A stretch of 64,000 nt of DNA from Terracoccus sp. 273MFTsu3.1 (GTDB taxonomy: Bacteria > Actinomycetota > Actinomycetes > Actinomycetales > Dermatophilaceae). The DNA lies in contig NZ_KB911822.1 of assembly GCF_000383675.1 (NCBI RefSeq), forward strand, positions 1 through 64,000, read 5' to 3'. The notes below the pieces were generated by a model. That model did no database searches. It saw only the letters and a program-made list of their open reading frames with translations, and was not told the origin of the DNA. Below, one piece after another: positions 9,160 to 17,988 of this stretch; within the stretch, counting starts at the first letter, position 1; every line of letters starts with the position of its first letter. The translations under genes were made by a program, and so were the position numbers.

Positions 9160-10212
9160 ATGAAGGATGAACCGGACCCCGTCATCGGTGGGAGCGCGTC
9201 AGGCCCGACGGATTCGGGCGCGAGCACGATGCGGGCCGTCGTCCAGGACGGCTACGGGACGTCTGACGTGCTGCGCGTCGCCGAGGTCGCCCGTCCCGTC
9301 ATCGGGCCGCGTGAGGTGCTCGTCGAGGTCCGCGCCGCCGGTCTCGACCGGGGCACGTGGCACCTCATGCAGGGCAAGCCGCGGCTGCTGCGTCTCGTCT
9401 TCGGCCTCCGCTCGCCGAAGCAGCCCGTCATCGGCCGCGACGTCGCCGGCGTCGTCGCCGAGGTCGGTGCCGAGGTGACGGCCTTCGCCGTCGGGGACGA
9501 GGTCTTCGGCGTCGCTCCCGGATCGGTCGCCGAGTACGCCGTCGCCCGCGAGGACAAGCTCGCCCACCGCCCGGCCCACGTGACCTGGGAGCAGGCCGCG
9601 GTCGTCCCCATCTCCGGGGGCACGGCCCTGAAGGCCGTCGTCGACGTCGGTCGGGTGGCCGCTGGGCAGAAGGTGCTCGTCACCGGCGCCTCGGGCGGAG
9701 TCGGGTCGTATGCCGTCCAGCTCGCGAAGGCGGCCGGGGCCGAGGTCACCGGGGTGGCCAGCGCCGCCAAGGCCGACCTCGTCCGTGCCCTCGGTGCCGA
9801 CCACGGGCTCGACTACGCGGTCGACGACGTCGCCGACGGGACACGCCACTACGACCTCATCATCGACATCGCGGGCCTGTCCGAGCTCTCCCGGCTCCGG
9901 CGCGCGCTCACGCCGAAGGGCACCCTCGTGCTCGTCGGTGGCGAGGGCGGTGGTGACTGGACCGGCGGCACGATCGGGCGCCAGCTCCGGGCGCGGCTGT
10001 CGTCGGCCTTCACCGGTCAGCGTCTGACGAGCGTCATCGCCAAGGAGCAGGGCGCCGACTACGTGCGGCTGGCCGCGCTCCTCGAGTCGGGGCAGGTCGT
10101 GCCGAGTCTCGATCGGGCCTACCCGATGGCCGAGACGGTCGACGCGATGAGGCACCTCGAGGCCGGCCGGGTGCGCGGCAAGATCGCCGTCACGGCACGG
10201 TCCGACGCATGA
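9160..10212 (+). CDS. NAD(P)-dependent medium-chain alcohol dehydrogenase / quinone oxidoreductase-like protein
   Basis: This 350-aa MDR protein has a GroES-like N-terminal domain (VLVEVRAAGLDRGTWHLMQG, PVIGRDVAGVVAEVG) and a Rossmann domain with KVLVTGASGGVGSYAVQLAK. The cysteine ligands of zinc ADHs are missing, so it is of the zinc-free quinone-oxidoreductase type and probably uses NADPH. ATG 9160 has an AGGGAGAAG ribosome-binding site; MRAVVQ at 9229 is an alternative start. It is controlled by the divergent TetR gene. The last 23 bp overlap the convergent GNAT gene. Confidence 0.9.
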   Translation: MKDEPDPVIGGSASGPTDSGASTMRAVVQDGYGTSDVLRVAEVARPVIGPREVLVEVRAAGLDRGTWHLMQGKPRLLRLVFGLRSPKQPVIGRDVAGVVAEVGAEVTAFAVGDEVFGVAPGSVAEYAVAREDKLAHRPAHVTWEQAAVVPISGGTALKAVVDVGRVAAGQKVLVTGASGGVGSYAVQLAKAAGAEVTGVASAAKADLVRALGADHGLDYAVDDVADGTRHYDLIIDIAGLSELSRLRRALTPKGTLVLVGGEGGGDWTGGTIGRQLRARLSSAFTGQRLTSVIAKEQGADYVRLAALLESGQVVPSLDRAYPMAETVDAMRHLEAGRVRGKIAVTARSDA

Positions 10213-10753
10213 CGCAGTTGGTCAGGCCCTTGGGCCGGACGTAGTCGAAGCCGGTGCGTTCGAAGAGAGTGCGGGTGCCGCTGTAGAGCACGGCCTCGCG
10301 CTTGCCCCCCTTGTCGTGCGGATAGCCCTCGACGGTGCCGCCACCGGCCGCCGCGATGAGGTCGACCACGCCCTGGAGGGCGAGGTCCGACAGGTGCTTC
10401 CGGCGGTAGCGCTTGTCGACGAAGATGCACGTCACCCGGTAGTCGGGCAGGACGTCGGTCTCCTCCTCGTACTGCTTGCGGTGGCGGATGTTGGGCAGCT
10501 CCGCCGGCGAGCCGAACTGGGCCCAGGCGACGGCCTCGTCGCCGTCGAAGACGAGCGCGGCATGCGCTCGGCCCTCCTCGACGAGGCGCTTCTTGAGGGC
10601 CCGGTTCGCGTCGTGCTCGCGCTCCTTCTCCCAGCTCATGGTGTGGAACCACGTGCACCAGCAGCCGCCGAAGACCCCGCCGTGCCGCTCGATCATGGCG
10701 GCGTACGCGTCCCAGGTCTCCGGTGTCAGCGCCTTGACCTCGTAGTCCGTCAT
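10190..10753 (-). CDS. GNAT family N-acetyltransferase
   Basis: This 187-aa GNAT-like protein has an aromatic and cysteine-rich N-terminus (GGVFGGCWCTWFHTMSW), a central strand with YRVTCIFVDKRYRRKHLSDL in the acetyl-CoA site position, and a C-terminal LFERTGFDYVRP. This subgroup is usually annotated as GNAT of unknown substrate. The 3' end overlaps the convergent MDR gene by 23 bp. Confidence 0.85.
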   Translation of the reverse strand: MTDYEVKALTPETWDAYAAMIERHGGVFGGCWCTWFHTMSWEKEREHDANRALKKRLVEEGRAHAALVFDGDEAVAWAQFGSPAELPNIRHRKQYEEETDVLPDYRVTCIFVDKRYRRKHLSDLALQGVVDLIAAAGGGTVEGYPHDKGGKREAVLYSGTRTLFERTGFDYVRPKGLTNCVMRRTVP

Positions 10754-10780
10754 CGTCCCCTCCTCGATCGGTCCCGGTGG

Positions 10781-11212
10781 TCAGCCTTGGTCGCCGACAC
10801 GTGTGGAACTGGATGACTGCTGGTCGGGCACCAGGGAGCGCCGGTGCCACCACCACCATCCGGCTCGCGCAAAGATCGAGACGGTCGAACCGTCGGCTCG
10901 CGCGGCCGTGAGGAACCGAGCCCGGACCTCGTCGAAGGCCGGACTCGCAACGCAACTCGCGAGAGTGCGGATCAGGCCGGAATCGGCCATTTGCGGAGAG
11001 CACACGAGCTCCGCGCGAGCCACGGCCTTCGTCAGCTCGCTGCTCAGGGTGCCAGTGACCGCGTGCGCGTCGTCCGCTGCCTCGAGGAGCTTGGCCAGCG
11101 CATCCCGCCGCTCCTCGATGAGCTTCTCAGTGATGCGCTGGTAGCCGCCGACGAGCCACCCGACGACGAGACCCACGATGCCCACAGCGACGGTCCAGCC
11201 CTGATCCGTCAT
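10781..11212 (-). CDS. Hypothetical single-pass membrane protein
   Basis: This 143-aa protein has one N-terminal membrane segment (WTVAVGIVGLVVGWLVGGY, ~6-24), then a charged helical region (ERRDALAKLLEAADDAHAV), and a C-terminal WWWWHRR cluster. I recognise no family. It may be a membrane-anchored helical protein. It lies between a GNAT gene and the Arr fusion on the same strand, with no clear operon link. Confidence 0.6.
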   Translation of the reverse strand: MTDQGWTVAVGIVGLVVGWLVGGYQRITEKLIEERRDALAKLLEAADDAHAVTGTLSSELTKAVARAELVCSPQMADSGLIRTLASCVASPAFDEVRARFLTAARADGSTVSIFARAGWWWWHRRSLVPDQQSSSSTRVGDQG

Positions 11213-11350
11213 GGTTCCCCCTCAGCTTGGACCGCTCCGACCACCGACCTGAAGATGATTGTGGACCGCCGACGCCTCGGGGCGGGCGATCATGCCCGGG
11301 CAAATGATGCAGGGGGTCCTCACGCCGGGATCGGGAGGTTCATCGGGCGT

Positions 11351-12298
11351 CTAGTCGTCCATGGCCTCGATGCCGAGCTCGGCCAGCTCGCCCATCCGGG
11401 AGCGGATGTGCTCGACCATCTCCGCCGGCGGGGGCTCCCAGCCGACGACCTCCTCGACGACGCGCAGCGGCTCCGTCGTGCGGTAGGAGCGGGTCGGGTT
11501 GCCGGGGAAGCGCTTGTCGGTGACGTTCGGGTCGTCCTCGATCGTGCCGACCGGCTCGACCCGGTAGACGCGCGGCGGCCCGTCGCCGCTGGCGAGCTCG
11601 GCGGCGAGCGGTGCCCCGTTGGGGCTGGCCGTGAGGTAGATGTGCTTCGACGGCCGCCCCGACCCGTAGTTGGACCTCCATCCGGGCGTGAGCAGCCCAC
11701 CGACCGCGACGTCGGCCCGGGTCCCGTGGAAGAACGGGCCCGGGTCGTCGACGACGCGGGGTGTCGGCGGTGGGTCACGGAGCAGGCTGTCGAGTCGCGT
11801 CATGAGGGCGGCCACCCGGGTGTGCCCGTGCGGCGCGCGCGGGTAGCGACCGAGCACGTCGAGCAGCTCCGGTGTCGCCCGCTTCGCCGCGGCGGTGACG
11901 ACGTACTCCGCGACGACCGGGTCGTCACCCCGGGCCAGCTCGGCCGCTCGGGCGGCATGCGCGGCCGCGCCGAGGATGTGGCGCACCTGCGTCGCCTTCG
12001 CGAGCGGGTGGAGGTATGCCGCCGCGGCCGCATCGCCGGCAGCCGTCGCCGCGTACCGGGCGGGCTCCGTCGAGGCCTCCTTGCCGGCACGGTGCGCATC
12101 CGTGGCGGCCGTCCTCTGCAGGCGTGAGCGGGGTGCGCCGTCGACGAAGGCACGGGCTGCGGCGAGCGCGGCCGCCGGGCGGGGGTCGTCGGGCTCAGCC
12201 CGCTCGAAGAGGACGAGGGAGGGCTCGGCGCACGACACGGCATACGCCACCACGGCTCGAAGGTCATCCGTCGTCAGCTCGAGGTCACCGGTCTGCAT
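11351..12298 (-). CDS. arr: Rifampin ADP-ribosyltransferase (Arr) fused to an N-terminal Imm5-like domain
   Basis: This 315-aa two-part protein ends in a complete Arr domain of ~130 residues (from GPFFHGTRADVAVGGLLTPG through HIYLTA, AAELASGDGPPRVYRVEP and NVTDKRFPGNPTRSYRTTEP). Arr enzymes transfer ADP-ribose from NAD to rifamycins and inactivate them. The first ~175 residues are an alanine-rich helical domain with LRAVVAYAVSCAEPSLVLFE and repeated AARAA helices, resembling the Imm-5-like putative immunity domain. Classic Arr proteins are ~140 aa, so the N-terminal half is an unusual addition. The fusion is in frame with no lesion. The role of the first domain is unknown. Confidence 0.85.
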   Translation of the reverse strand: MQTGDLELTTDDLRAVVAYAVSCAEPSLVLFERAEPDDPRPAAALAAARAFVDGAPRSRLQRTAATDAHRAGKEASTEPARYAATAAGDAAAAAYLHPLAKATQVRHILGAAAHAARAAELARGDDPVVAEYVVTAAAKRATPELLDVLGRYPRAPHGHTRVAALMTRLDSLLRDPPPTPRVVDDPGPFFHGTRADVAVGGLLTPGWRSNYGSGRPSKHIYLTASPNGAPLAAELASGDGPPRVYRVEPVGTIEDDPNVTDKRFPGNPTRSYRTTEPLRVVEEVVGWEPPPAEMVEHIRSRMGELAELGIEAMDD

Positions 12299-12373
12299 CC
12301 TTGGGAGTTTTCCACGAAGGCGGCCCGGCAGCAGGCGGTGCGAGCCGCCGTTCTCGAACTGTGTCGCGACGGC

Positions 12374-12400
12374 ATGTCACATCCGTGGCGTGGCCGGTGT
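12374..12400 (+). promoter_or_regulatory. Probable ECF41-dependent promoter
   Basis: TGTCACA (12374-12380) is followed after 16 bp by TGTC (12397-12400), 43 bp before the start of the CMD gene. The published ECF41 consensus, as I recall it, is TGTCACA-N16-CGTC; only the first base of the -10 differs. It would make the CMD-sigma operon autoregulated. Confidence 0.6.
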
Positions 12401-12443
12401 CTTCATGTCGACGCAACCCCCGACGTTCCCCCGAGGAGGAACC

Positions 12444-13028
12444 ATGACCACCAGGATCCAGCCGAAGCCGATCGCCGGCGCGTACGGCGCAGTCGTGAAA
12501 GCGTTCAGCCGCAGGATGTTCGGCCAGGTGCCGGAGTCTCTCGGCGTCATGTGGCACCACGTCCCGGCGCTCAAGGCCGGCATGCGCTTCGGGCAGCAGC
12601 TGCAGAAGTGGGACACGTGCGACGAGGGCCTCAAGTCCTTCGCGCACATGGCCGTGGCGTCTCTCGTCGGGTGCACGTGGTGCCTCGACTTCAACTACTT
12701 CATGGCCAAGAACCACGGGCTCGACGTCGAGCGGGCCCGGGAGATCCCACGGTGGCGCGAGTCCGACGTCTTCACCCCGCTCGAGCGGGAGGTCATGGGG
12801 TACGCCGAGGCCATGAGCCAGACGCCGCCCACCGTCACCGACGAGATGGTCGAGAGCCTTGCCGGTCAGCTCGGGGAGGCGGCGCTCGTCGAGCTGACGA
12901 CGGTCATCGGCTACGCCAACCTCACGACGCGCTCGAACGTGGCCCTCGGGATCGAGTCGGAGGGCTTCGCGTCGGCGTGCGGCCTGGGGCCGATGGCGGA
13001 GCGCTCCGCCGTACGCTCGACGGCATGA
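12444..13028 (+). CDS. Carboxymuconolactone decarboxylase family protein (AhpD-like)
   Basis: This 194-aa CMD/AhpD-fold protein has the redox motif CTWC (VGCTWCLDFNYFMAKNHG), as in peroxidase-partner AhpD proteins. Helices around it match the CMD core. The start at 12444 follows a strong GAGGAGGA ribosome-binding site. The next gene, an ECF41 sigma factor, starts on its stop codon (ATGA overlap). CMD genes are the classic genomic partners and targets of ECF41 sigma factors. The natural substrate is unknown. Confidence 0.9.
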   Translation: MTTRIQPKPIAGAYGAVVKAFSRRMFGQVPESLGVMWHHVPALKAGMRFGQQLQKWDTCDEGLKSFAHMAVASLVGCTWCLDFNYFMAKNHGLDVERAREIPRWRESDVFTPLEREVMGYAEAMSQTPPTVTDEMVESLAGQLGEAALVELTTVIGYANLTTRSNVALGIESEGFASACGLGPMAERSAVRSTA

Positions 13029-13903
13029 GCCGGGACCCGTTCCTCGACCACCGCAGCCTGCTCTTCACGGTCGCCTACGAGATGCTCGGCTCTGCGGCCG
13101 ATGCCGAGGACGTCGTGCAGGAGACGTGGCTGCGGTGGGCCGACCTCGGAGACGACGCGCGTGCCGAGGTGCGTGACCCGCGGGCCTACCTCGTGCGCAT
13201 CGTCACCCGGCAGGCGCTCAACCGGCTGCGGACCCTCGCCCGTCGGCGGGAGGACTACGTCGGCGAGTGGCTGCCGGAGCCCCTGCTCACGAGCCCGGAC
13301 GTCGCCGAGGACGTCGAGCTCGCCGAGAGCGTGTCGATCGCGATGCTCACGGTGCTCGAGACGCTGACCCCGACCGAGCGGGCGGTCTTCGTGCTGCGCG
13401 AGGTCTTCGACGTGCCCTACGACGAGATCGCCGAGGCCGTGGGCAAGGGGACGGCGACGGTGCGCCAGGTGGCCCACCGCGCGCGCGAGCACGTGGCGGC
13501 CCGTCGCCCGCGGGTGTCGGTCGACCGGTCGGAGCAGGAGCAGGTCCTCGAGCGCTTCATGGCCGCGGTCACGACGGGCAACGTGCAAGGGCTCATGGAC
13601 GTGCTCGCCCCCGACGTCGTCCTCGTCGCCGACGGTGGAGGCCTGGCTCAGGCCGCCCGGCGCCCGGTCACCGGGGCCAAGCGGGTGGCGAACTTCCTCT
13701 CGGCCTTCCCCCGCGTCGGCGACGGAGCGCAGATCGCGACCCTGTCGCTCAACGGCGGGCGCGCAGTGCGGATCGACCTGCCCGCGTTCGGGACGACCGT
13801 CGTCAGCGTGGCCGTCGAGCACGGCCGGATCACCCACGTCTACGCGATGCGCAACCCGACCAAGCTCGAGAGGCTGGGGCAGGAGGCCGAGCTGACCCGC
13901 TGA
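13025..13903 (+). CDS. ECF41-type RNA polymerase sigma factor (SigJ-like)
   Basis: This 292-aa protein has sigma region 2 (LLFTVAYEMLGSAADAEDVVQETWLRW), region 4 (LTPTERAVFVLREVFDVPYDEIAEAVGK), then a SnoaL-like C-terminal extension (~170-292). The extension carries the ECF41 hallmarks ADGGG (near residue 202) and a terminal NPTKL-like motif. In ECF41 proteins the extension tunes activity and replaces a separate anti-sigma factor. It is translationally coupled to the upstream CMD gene and probably directs the promoter at 12374. The signal is unknown. Confidence 0.92.
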   Translation: MSRDPFLDHRSLLFTVAYEMLGSAADAEDVVQETWLRWADLGDDARAEVRDPRAYLVRIVTRQALNRLRTLARRREDYVGEWLPEPLLTSPDVAEDVELAESVSIAMLTVLETLTPTERAVFVLREVFDVPYDEIAEAVGKGTATVRQVAHRAREHVAARRPRVSVDRSEQEQVLERFMAAVTTGNVQGLMDVLAPDVVLVADGGGLAQAARRPVTGAKRVANFLSAFPRVGDGAQIATLSLNGGRAVRIDLPAFGTTVVSVAVEHGRITHVYAMRNPTKLERLGQEAELTR

Positions 13904-13911
13904 CCTGCCAC

Positions 13912-13947
13912 ACGGCATACGCGATCGGTCTCGGGCGCGTATGCCGT
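13912..13947 (+). terminator. Hairpin terminator after ECF41 gene
   Basis: A perfect 12-bp inverted repeat (ACGGCATACGCG / CGCGTATGCCGT) with a 12-nt loop starts 9 nt after the sigma-factor stop. Both arms contain the GGCATAC/GTATGCC heptamer that is over-represented in the core of this window. Confidence 0.75.
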
Positions 13948-13989
13948 CGGGAGCGCTCGCCGCTGTCGCGTATGGGGCATGCTCGACGC

Positions 13990-15567
13990 ATGGTCGAGCC
14001 TGCTGACTGGTTGCTGACCCGGGTCGAGCGCGGGAACCCGACGACCCGGGTCGACGACCTCCACGGTGACCGGGCGTGGTCCGAGGGCAACCACGTGCGT
14101 CCACTCATCCACGGCGCCACGTACTTCCGCGCGCTGCACGACGCGCTCGAGGCGACGGGGCCGGGCGACCTCGTGCTCTTCACCGACTGGCAGGGCGACG
14201 GCGACGAGCGGCTGACCGGAGAGACCGGCAGCGAGGTGGTAGAGGTGCTCTCCCGTGCGGACCAGCGCGGCGTCGACATCTACGGGCTCGTGTGGCGGTC
14301 GCACCTCGACCAGACCGGCTTCTTCGCCACGGAGAACCGTCACCTCGGAGAGCAGCTGGAGAAGCGGGGCGCCAAGGTGCTGCTCGACATGCGGGTGCGG
14401 ACTGGCGGCTCGCACCACCAGAAGTTCGTCGTCATCCGGCATCGTGACGACCCGACCCGCGACGTGGCCTTCGTCGGCGGGATCGACCTCGCGCACAACC
14501 GGCGCGACGACGCGAGCCACGAGGGTGACCCACAGTCCCAGCGCCTCACCGACGAGTACGGCGCGCACCCGCCGTGGCACGACGTCCAGACGGCGATCCA
14601 GGGGCCGGCGGTCCACGACGTCGAGACGGTCTTCCGGGAGCGGTGGGAGGACCCGACGCCGCTGTCGCGCGCTCCGTGGCGACGCGCGGCCGACAAGGCC
14701 CGCGGGCTCGCCACCGCGCCGGCCCCACTTCCGGAGCAGTGGCCGCCCCCTCCGTCGGCCGGGGACCACACGGTTCAGCTCCTCAGGACCTATCCCGACC
14801 TCAGGCACGGCCGCGACTACCCGTTCGCGAGGGGCGGGGAGCGCAGTGTGGCCCGCGGCTACGCCAAGGCGGTGCAGCGCGCGGAGCGTCTCGTCTACGT
14901 CGAGGACCAGTACTTCTGGGGCCACGACGTGGCGCGCGTCTTCGAGGACCAGCTGCGCGTGCAGCCCGGGCTGCACCTCGTCGTCGTCATCCCGCTCGTG
15001 CCCGACCTCGACGGCATCAACCGCGTGCCGCAGCTGCTCGGTCGTGAACGCGCCCTCGCCCGGCTCAAGGCGGTTGCTCCCGACCGCGTGGCGGCATACG
15101 GGATCGAGAACCGTGCCGGCGTGCCCGTCTACGTCCACGCCAAGGTCTGCGTCATCGACGACACGTGGGCCGGCATCGGCTCGGACAACTTCAGCCGCCG
15201 CTCGTGGACGCACGACTCGGAGCTGTCGGCCGTCGTGCTCGACGAGGCGTATGCCCGCGACCTGCGGCTCACCCTCGCGGCCGAGCACCTCGACCGGCTG
15301 AACGAGGTCGGCGAGCACGGCCTCGAGGCGACGATGGCCGACTGCCTGGACCCGGCGGGGATGTTCGAGGCCTACGCGAGCCGGGCGGCGGAGCTCGAGG
15401 CCTGGCACGCGGGCGGCAGGTACGGGGTGCGGCCACCCGGGCGGCTGCGCGTCCTTCCGATGCCACAGCTCACGGCAGGACAGCGGGCGTGGGCGGCTGT
15501 GCCGCTCGACGTCGTCCACGACCCCGACGGCAGGCCGGGGGCGCTCCGGAAGGCCGACCGCTACTGA
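13990..15567 (+). CDS. Phospholipase D family protein
   Basis: This 525-aa protein has two HKD motifs: HHQKFVVI...VAFVGGIDL in the first half and HAKVCVIDDTWAGIGSDNF in the second. This is the pattern of bacterial phosphatidyl-transferring PLD enzymes. No signal peptide is seen, so it is probably cytoplasmic or peripheral. ATG 13990 (MVEPADWLLTRVERGN) is chosen; an in-frame ATG at 13972 is possible. The lipid or nucleic-acid substrate cannot be told from sequence alone, though length and motif spacing favour phospholipid. Confidence 0.9.
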   Translation: MVEPADWLLTRVERGNPTTRVDDLHGDRAWSEGNHVRPLIHGATYFRALHDALEATGPGDLVLFTDWQGDGDERLTGETGSEVVEVLSRADQRGVDIYGLVWRSHLDQTGFFATENRHLGEQLEKRGAKVLLDMRVRTGGSHHQKFVVIRHRDDPTRDVAFVGGIDLAHNRRDDASHEGDPQSQRLTDEYGAHPPWHDVQTAIQGPAVHDVETVFRERWEDPTPLSRAPWRRAADKARGLATAPAPLPEQWPPPPSAGDHTVQLLRTYPDLRHGRDYPFARGGERSVARGYAKAVQRAERLVYVEDQYFWGHDVARVFEDQLRVQPGLHLVVVIPLVPDLDGINRVPQLLGRERALARLKAVAPDRVAAYGIENRAGVPVYVHAKVCVIDDTWAGIGSDNFSRRSWTHDSELSAVVLDEAYARDLRLTLAAEHLDRLNEVGEHGLEATMADCLDPAGMFEAYASRAAELEAWHAGGRYGVRPPGRLRVLPMPQLTAGQRAWAAVPLDVVHDPDGRPGALRKADRY

Positions 15568-15599
15568 CGTCGGTCGGTGCCGGGGCGGCGACGCCTCGG

Positions 15600-16406
15600 T
15601 CAGGCGTGGCCGCTGAGCTGGCCGAGACGGGTGGCGAGGGCGTCGACCATGGCGCCGGCACGCTTCTCGGGGAGGGGCGACTTGCGGTCGCCGCCCTGGC
15701 TGGAGACGGGGAGCACGTCGATCGAGAGCTTGGCGCCGCCGGCGAGGGCGCGCAGGGCGTCGACCTTGTCGCCGAAGGGCGTCCCGCTGCCGGGGGAGTA
15801 GTAGTGGACGGCCTCGTCGACGGTGTCGGGGTAGAGGTCGGTCTTCGTCACGGCGATGATGAGCCAGATCGGCTTGTTGCGGCGCACGGCCAGCGAGGCG
15901 ATGCGGTGCGAGGTGATGGTCCAGTCCTCGAGCTCGGCGGCGAGCTGCTCCTCGCGGGTCGCGGTGGCGACGCCGCTCGTGCCGCCCGCGCGGCGCGGGG
16001 TGGCGTGGCCGTTGGCGACGACGTGGATGAGGCCGTCGACCGGCTCGTCGTGGAAGACCTCGTCGAGGGCGGCGAGGCGGGTGGCGGCGTTGTCGCCCGG
16101 GACGACGAGGAAGCGGAAGCCGTGCAGCTTGGCGCCCTTGCGGGTGCGGCGCTCCATGGTGGCCGAGCCGACCTCGGCGGCGGCGTCGTCGGTGGAGCGG
16201 CGCGAGAGCCGGTCGACGAGCTGGCTCTTGCCGACGCCGGTCATGCCGGTCACGGCGACCATGGGGTAGCGGTCGCGCAGCAGCCGGCTCAGGCGCTCGG
16301 GGGCCTGGGCGAGGGCGGTCAGCAGACCGGTGGCGACGGTCGCTCCCAATGCGGTGCGACTCGACGTCGGCAGGATCGTCCTGATCCGGGATGAAGTCTG
16401 AGACAC
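15600..16406 (-). CDS. P-loop GTPase domain protein
   Basis: This 268-aa protein has a Walker A/G1 motif GMTGVGKSQLVDR (~54-66), a G3-like FLVVPGDN segment in place of DxxG, and a G4 motif TKTD. This resembles small dynamin/Era-like GTPase domains with a degenerate switch region. The N-terminus (~15-40) is hydrophobic-amphipathic, which may attach it to the membrane. The role is unknown. Confidence 0.75.
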   Translation of the reverse strand: MSQTSSRIRTILPTSSRTALGATVATGLLTALAQAPERLSRLLRDRYPMVAVTGMTGVGKSQLVDRLSRRSTDDAAAEVGSATMERRTRKGAKLHGFRFLVVPGDNAATRLAALDEVFHDEPVDGLIHVVANGHATPRRAGGTSGVATATREEQLAAELEDWTITSHRIASLAVRRNKPIWLIIAVTKTDLYPDTVDEAVHYYSPGSGTPFGDKVDALRALAGGAKLSIDVLPVSSQGGDRKSPLPEKRAGAMVDALATRLGQLSGHA

Positions 16407-16499
16407 GGTGCCTCCTCGGCGTGCTGGTCTGGGGCCAGTTGACCCTAGAGCCTACGTTCCGTACCCATGCCGGCGGTACGCGCACCTGCGGGCAACGAA

Positions 16500-16533
16500 C
16501 AACACCCCGTCCTGGCGAGAGGACAGGGTGTTG
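16500..16533 (-). terminator. Hairpin terminator after thrE-like gene
   Basis: A 14-bp stem with one mismatch (CAACACCCCGTCCT against AGGACAGGGTGTTG) and a 6-nt loop lies just past the minus-strand stop at 16545. Confidence 0.75.
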
Positions 16534-16544
16534 CGTCTCCGACT

Positions 16545-17843
16545 CTAGTCCGCCGGCGCCGGGTGTGCTGACGCGGTCGGTGCAGGGGGTGCGGGCGGCG
16601 GGGCGGGGTCTGAGGCGAGCCTCCCCCGCAGAGCCCGGCCGACCGAGGAGCCGACGAGCAGGCCGAGCGCGATCGCGATGGCGACGCCGAGCAGGCCGAG
16701 GGCGACGTCGGTGGCCGACTCGCGGCCCGCCGCCAGCTCGGTGACGCCGACGAGTCCGAGACTGCCCGGGACGAGCAACCAGAAGGCCGGGAGGAAGAGC
16801 ACGAGGCGGGGCAGCTGTGGGCGGCGCAGCTCGACGATGCTCGCGCCGAGGCTGGCTGCGATGGCACCGAGGAAGCCGCCGAGGGCGACCCCGCCGAGCT
16901 GCTGCCCGGCGAGCTGGGCGCCGAAGGCGAGGCTGAGCACGAGGAGCACCCAGCCCTGCATGCGGAGCGGGACGCCCTCCATGAGGCAGATGCTCGCGCC
17001 GATGAGGATGAGGCCGACCGGGGCGCCGACCCAGCCGATGTCGTCGACGCGCAGGTTGACGAGGGTTGGTGTCGGTACCCGGAGCACGGCGGTGGCCATG
17101 AGCAGGCCGAGCGCGAAGAGGCCGAGCTGGGCCAGGCCGTAGGTGAGGCGGGCCGAGCCGGCCTGCATGTGCCCCGAGGCGAGCTCGGACATGCCGTTGA
17201 CGACGAGCGCCCCGGGGAGCAGGACGGCGAGCGGGGGCAGGACGGTGCGCAGCGGACCTTCGAGCAGTCCGGCGTTGGCGGCGCCGAAGACGACGAGCGA
17301 GACGGTGACGGCGGCGAGGGTGGGCAGGAGGGCCTTGACCACCTCGTACCGCTCAGCGAGGTGGACGAGCGCGAGGACGATGAGGGCCCCGACCGCCGCC
17401 GCGGCGATGTTGGCCCACCCGGGCTGCAGGATGAGGGCGATGCCGACGGCGAGCACGGGCCAGGCGAGGGCCACGAGCCAGGCGGGCTGCTGGACGGGGC
17501 GCTTGGCCGTGGCGGCGAGCTCGTCGCGGGCGGCGGCCGGGGTGAGCTCGCCGTGGACGAGCTGGTGGCGGATGAGTCGGACGCTCGCCGACTGGTGCAG
17601 GCGCAGGCCGGGCGGCGCCGACCGGAAGGTGGTCGGGCCGCCGGGGGTGAGGCCAACCATGAGGCCGGTGGGCCCGACGGCGGTCTGGACGTCGGGGTAG
17701 CCGAGGCGGACGCTCACCTCGGTGAGCTCCTCCTCGATCTCCTGCACCGGCTGCCCGGTGGCGATCATCGCGGTGCCGAGCTCGGCCAGCAGGGCGCGGG
17801 TCTCGGTCTGCCGGTCCGCGTCGTCCTGCATGGTCGCCATCAT
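16545..17843 (-). CDS. Threonine/serine exporter family protein (ThrE-like)
   Basis: This 432-aa integral membrane protein is a fusion of the two ThrE halves. The soluble plus five-helix DUF1212 part contains ALLAELGTAMIATGQPVQEI and the conserved start of the membrane domain. The DUF3815-type C-terminal part ends with helices such as GLLGVAIAIALGLLVGSSV. About ten membrane segments are visible, then a proline-alanine-rich tail. ThrE exports L-threonine and L-serine by proton antiport in Corynebacterium; the same job is inferred here. Confidence 0.88.
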   Translation of the reverse strand: MMATMQDDADRQTETRALLAELGTAMIATGQPVQEIEEELTEVSVRLGYPDVQTAVGPTGLMVGLTPGGPTTFRSAPPGLRLHQSASVRLIRHQLVHGELTPAAARDELAATAKRPVQQPAWLVALAWPVLAVGIALILQPGWANIAAAAVGALIVLALVHLAERYEVVKALLPTLAAVTVSLVVFGAANAGLLEGPLRTVLPPLAVLLPGALVVNGMSELASGHMQAGSARLTYGLAQLGLFALGLLMATAVLRVPTPTLVNLRVDDIGWVGAPVGLILIGASICLMEGVPLRMQGWVLLVLSLAFGAQLAGQQLGGVALGGFLGAIAASLGASIVELRRPQLPRLVLFLPAFWLLVPGSLGLVGVTELAAGRESATDVALGLLGVAIAIALGLLVGSSVGRALRGRLASDPAPPPAPPAPTASAHPAPAD

Positions 17844-17988
17844 GTCAGCGGATGGGCCGCCCGGAAGAGTCGTCCGGGGAGCGGCTCCTCACCCGCCATG
17901 AGGTTGCGACTTTCCCGACCGCGCGCTGTCCGACAGGAGGAAACTGCAGGGTGCAGCGCATCGAGGCACCGAGGGTGGGGAGCGGCGC

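Noticed and set aside
13840-16485. 881-codon minus-strand open frame
   Set aside because: It is antisense to the PLD and sigma genes, Arg/Pro-rich and without domain character: a shadow frame from high GC.
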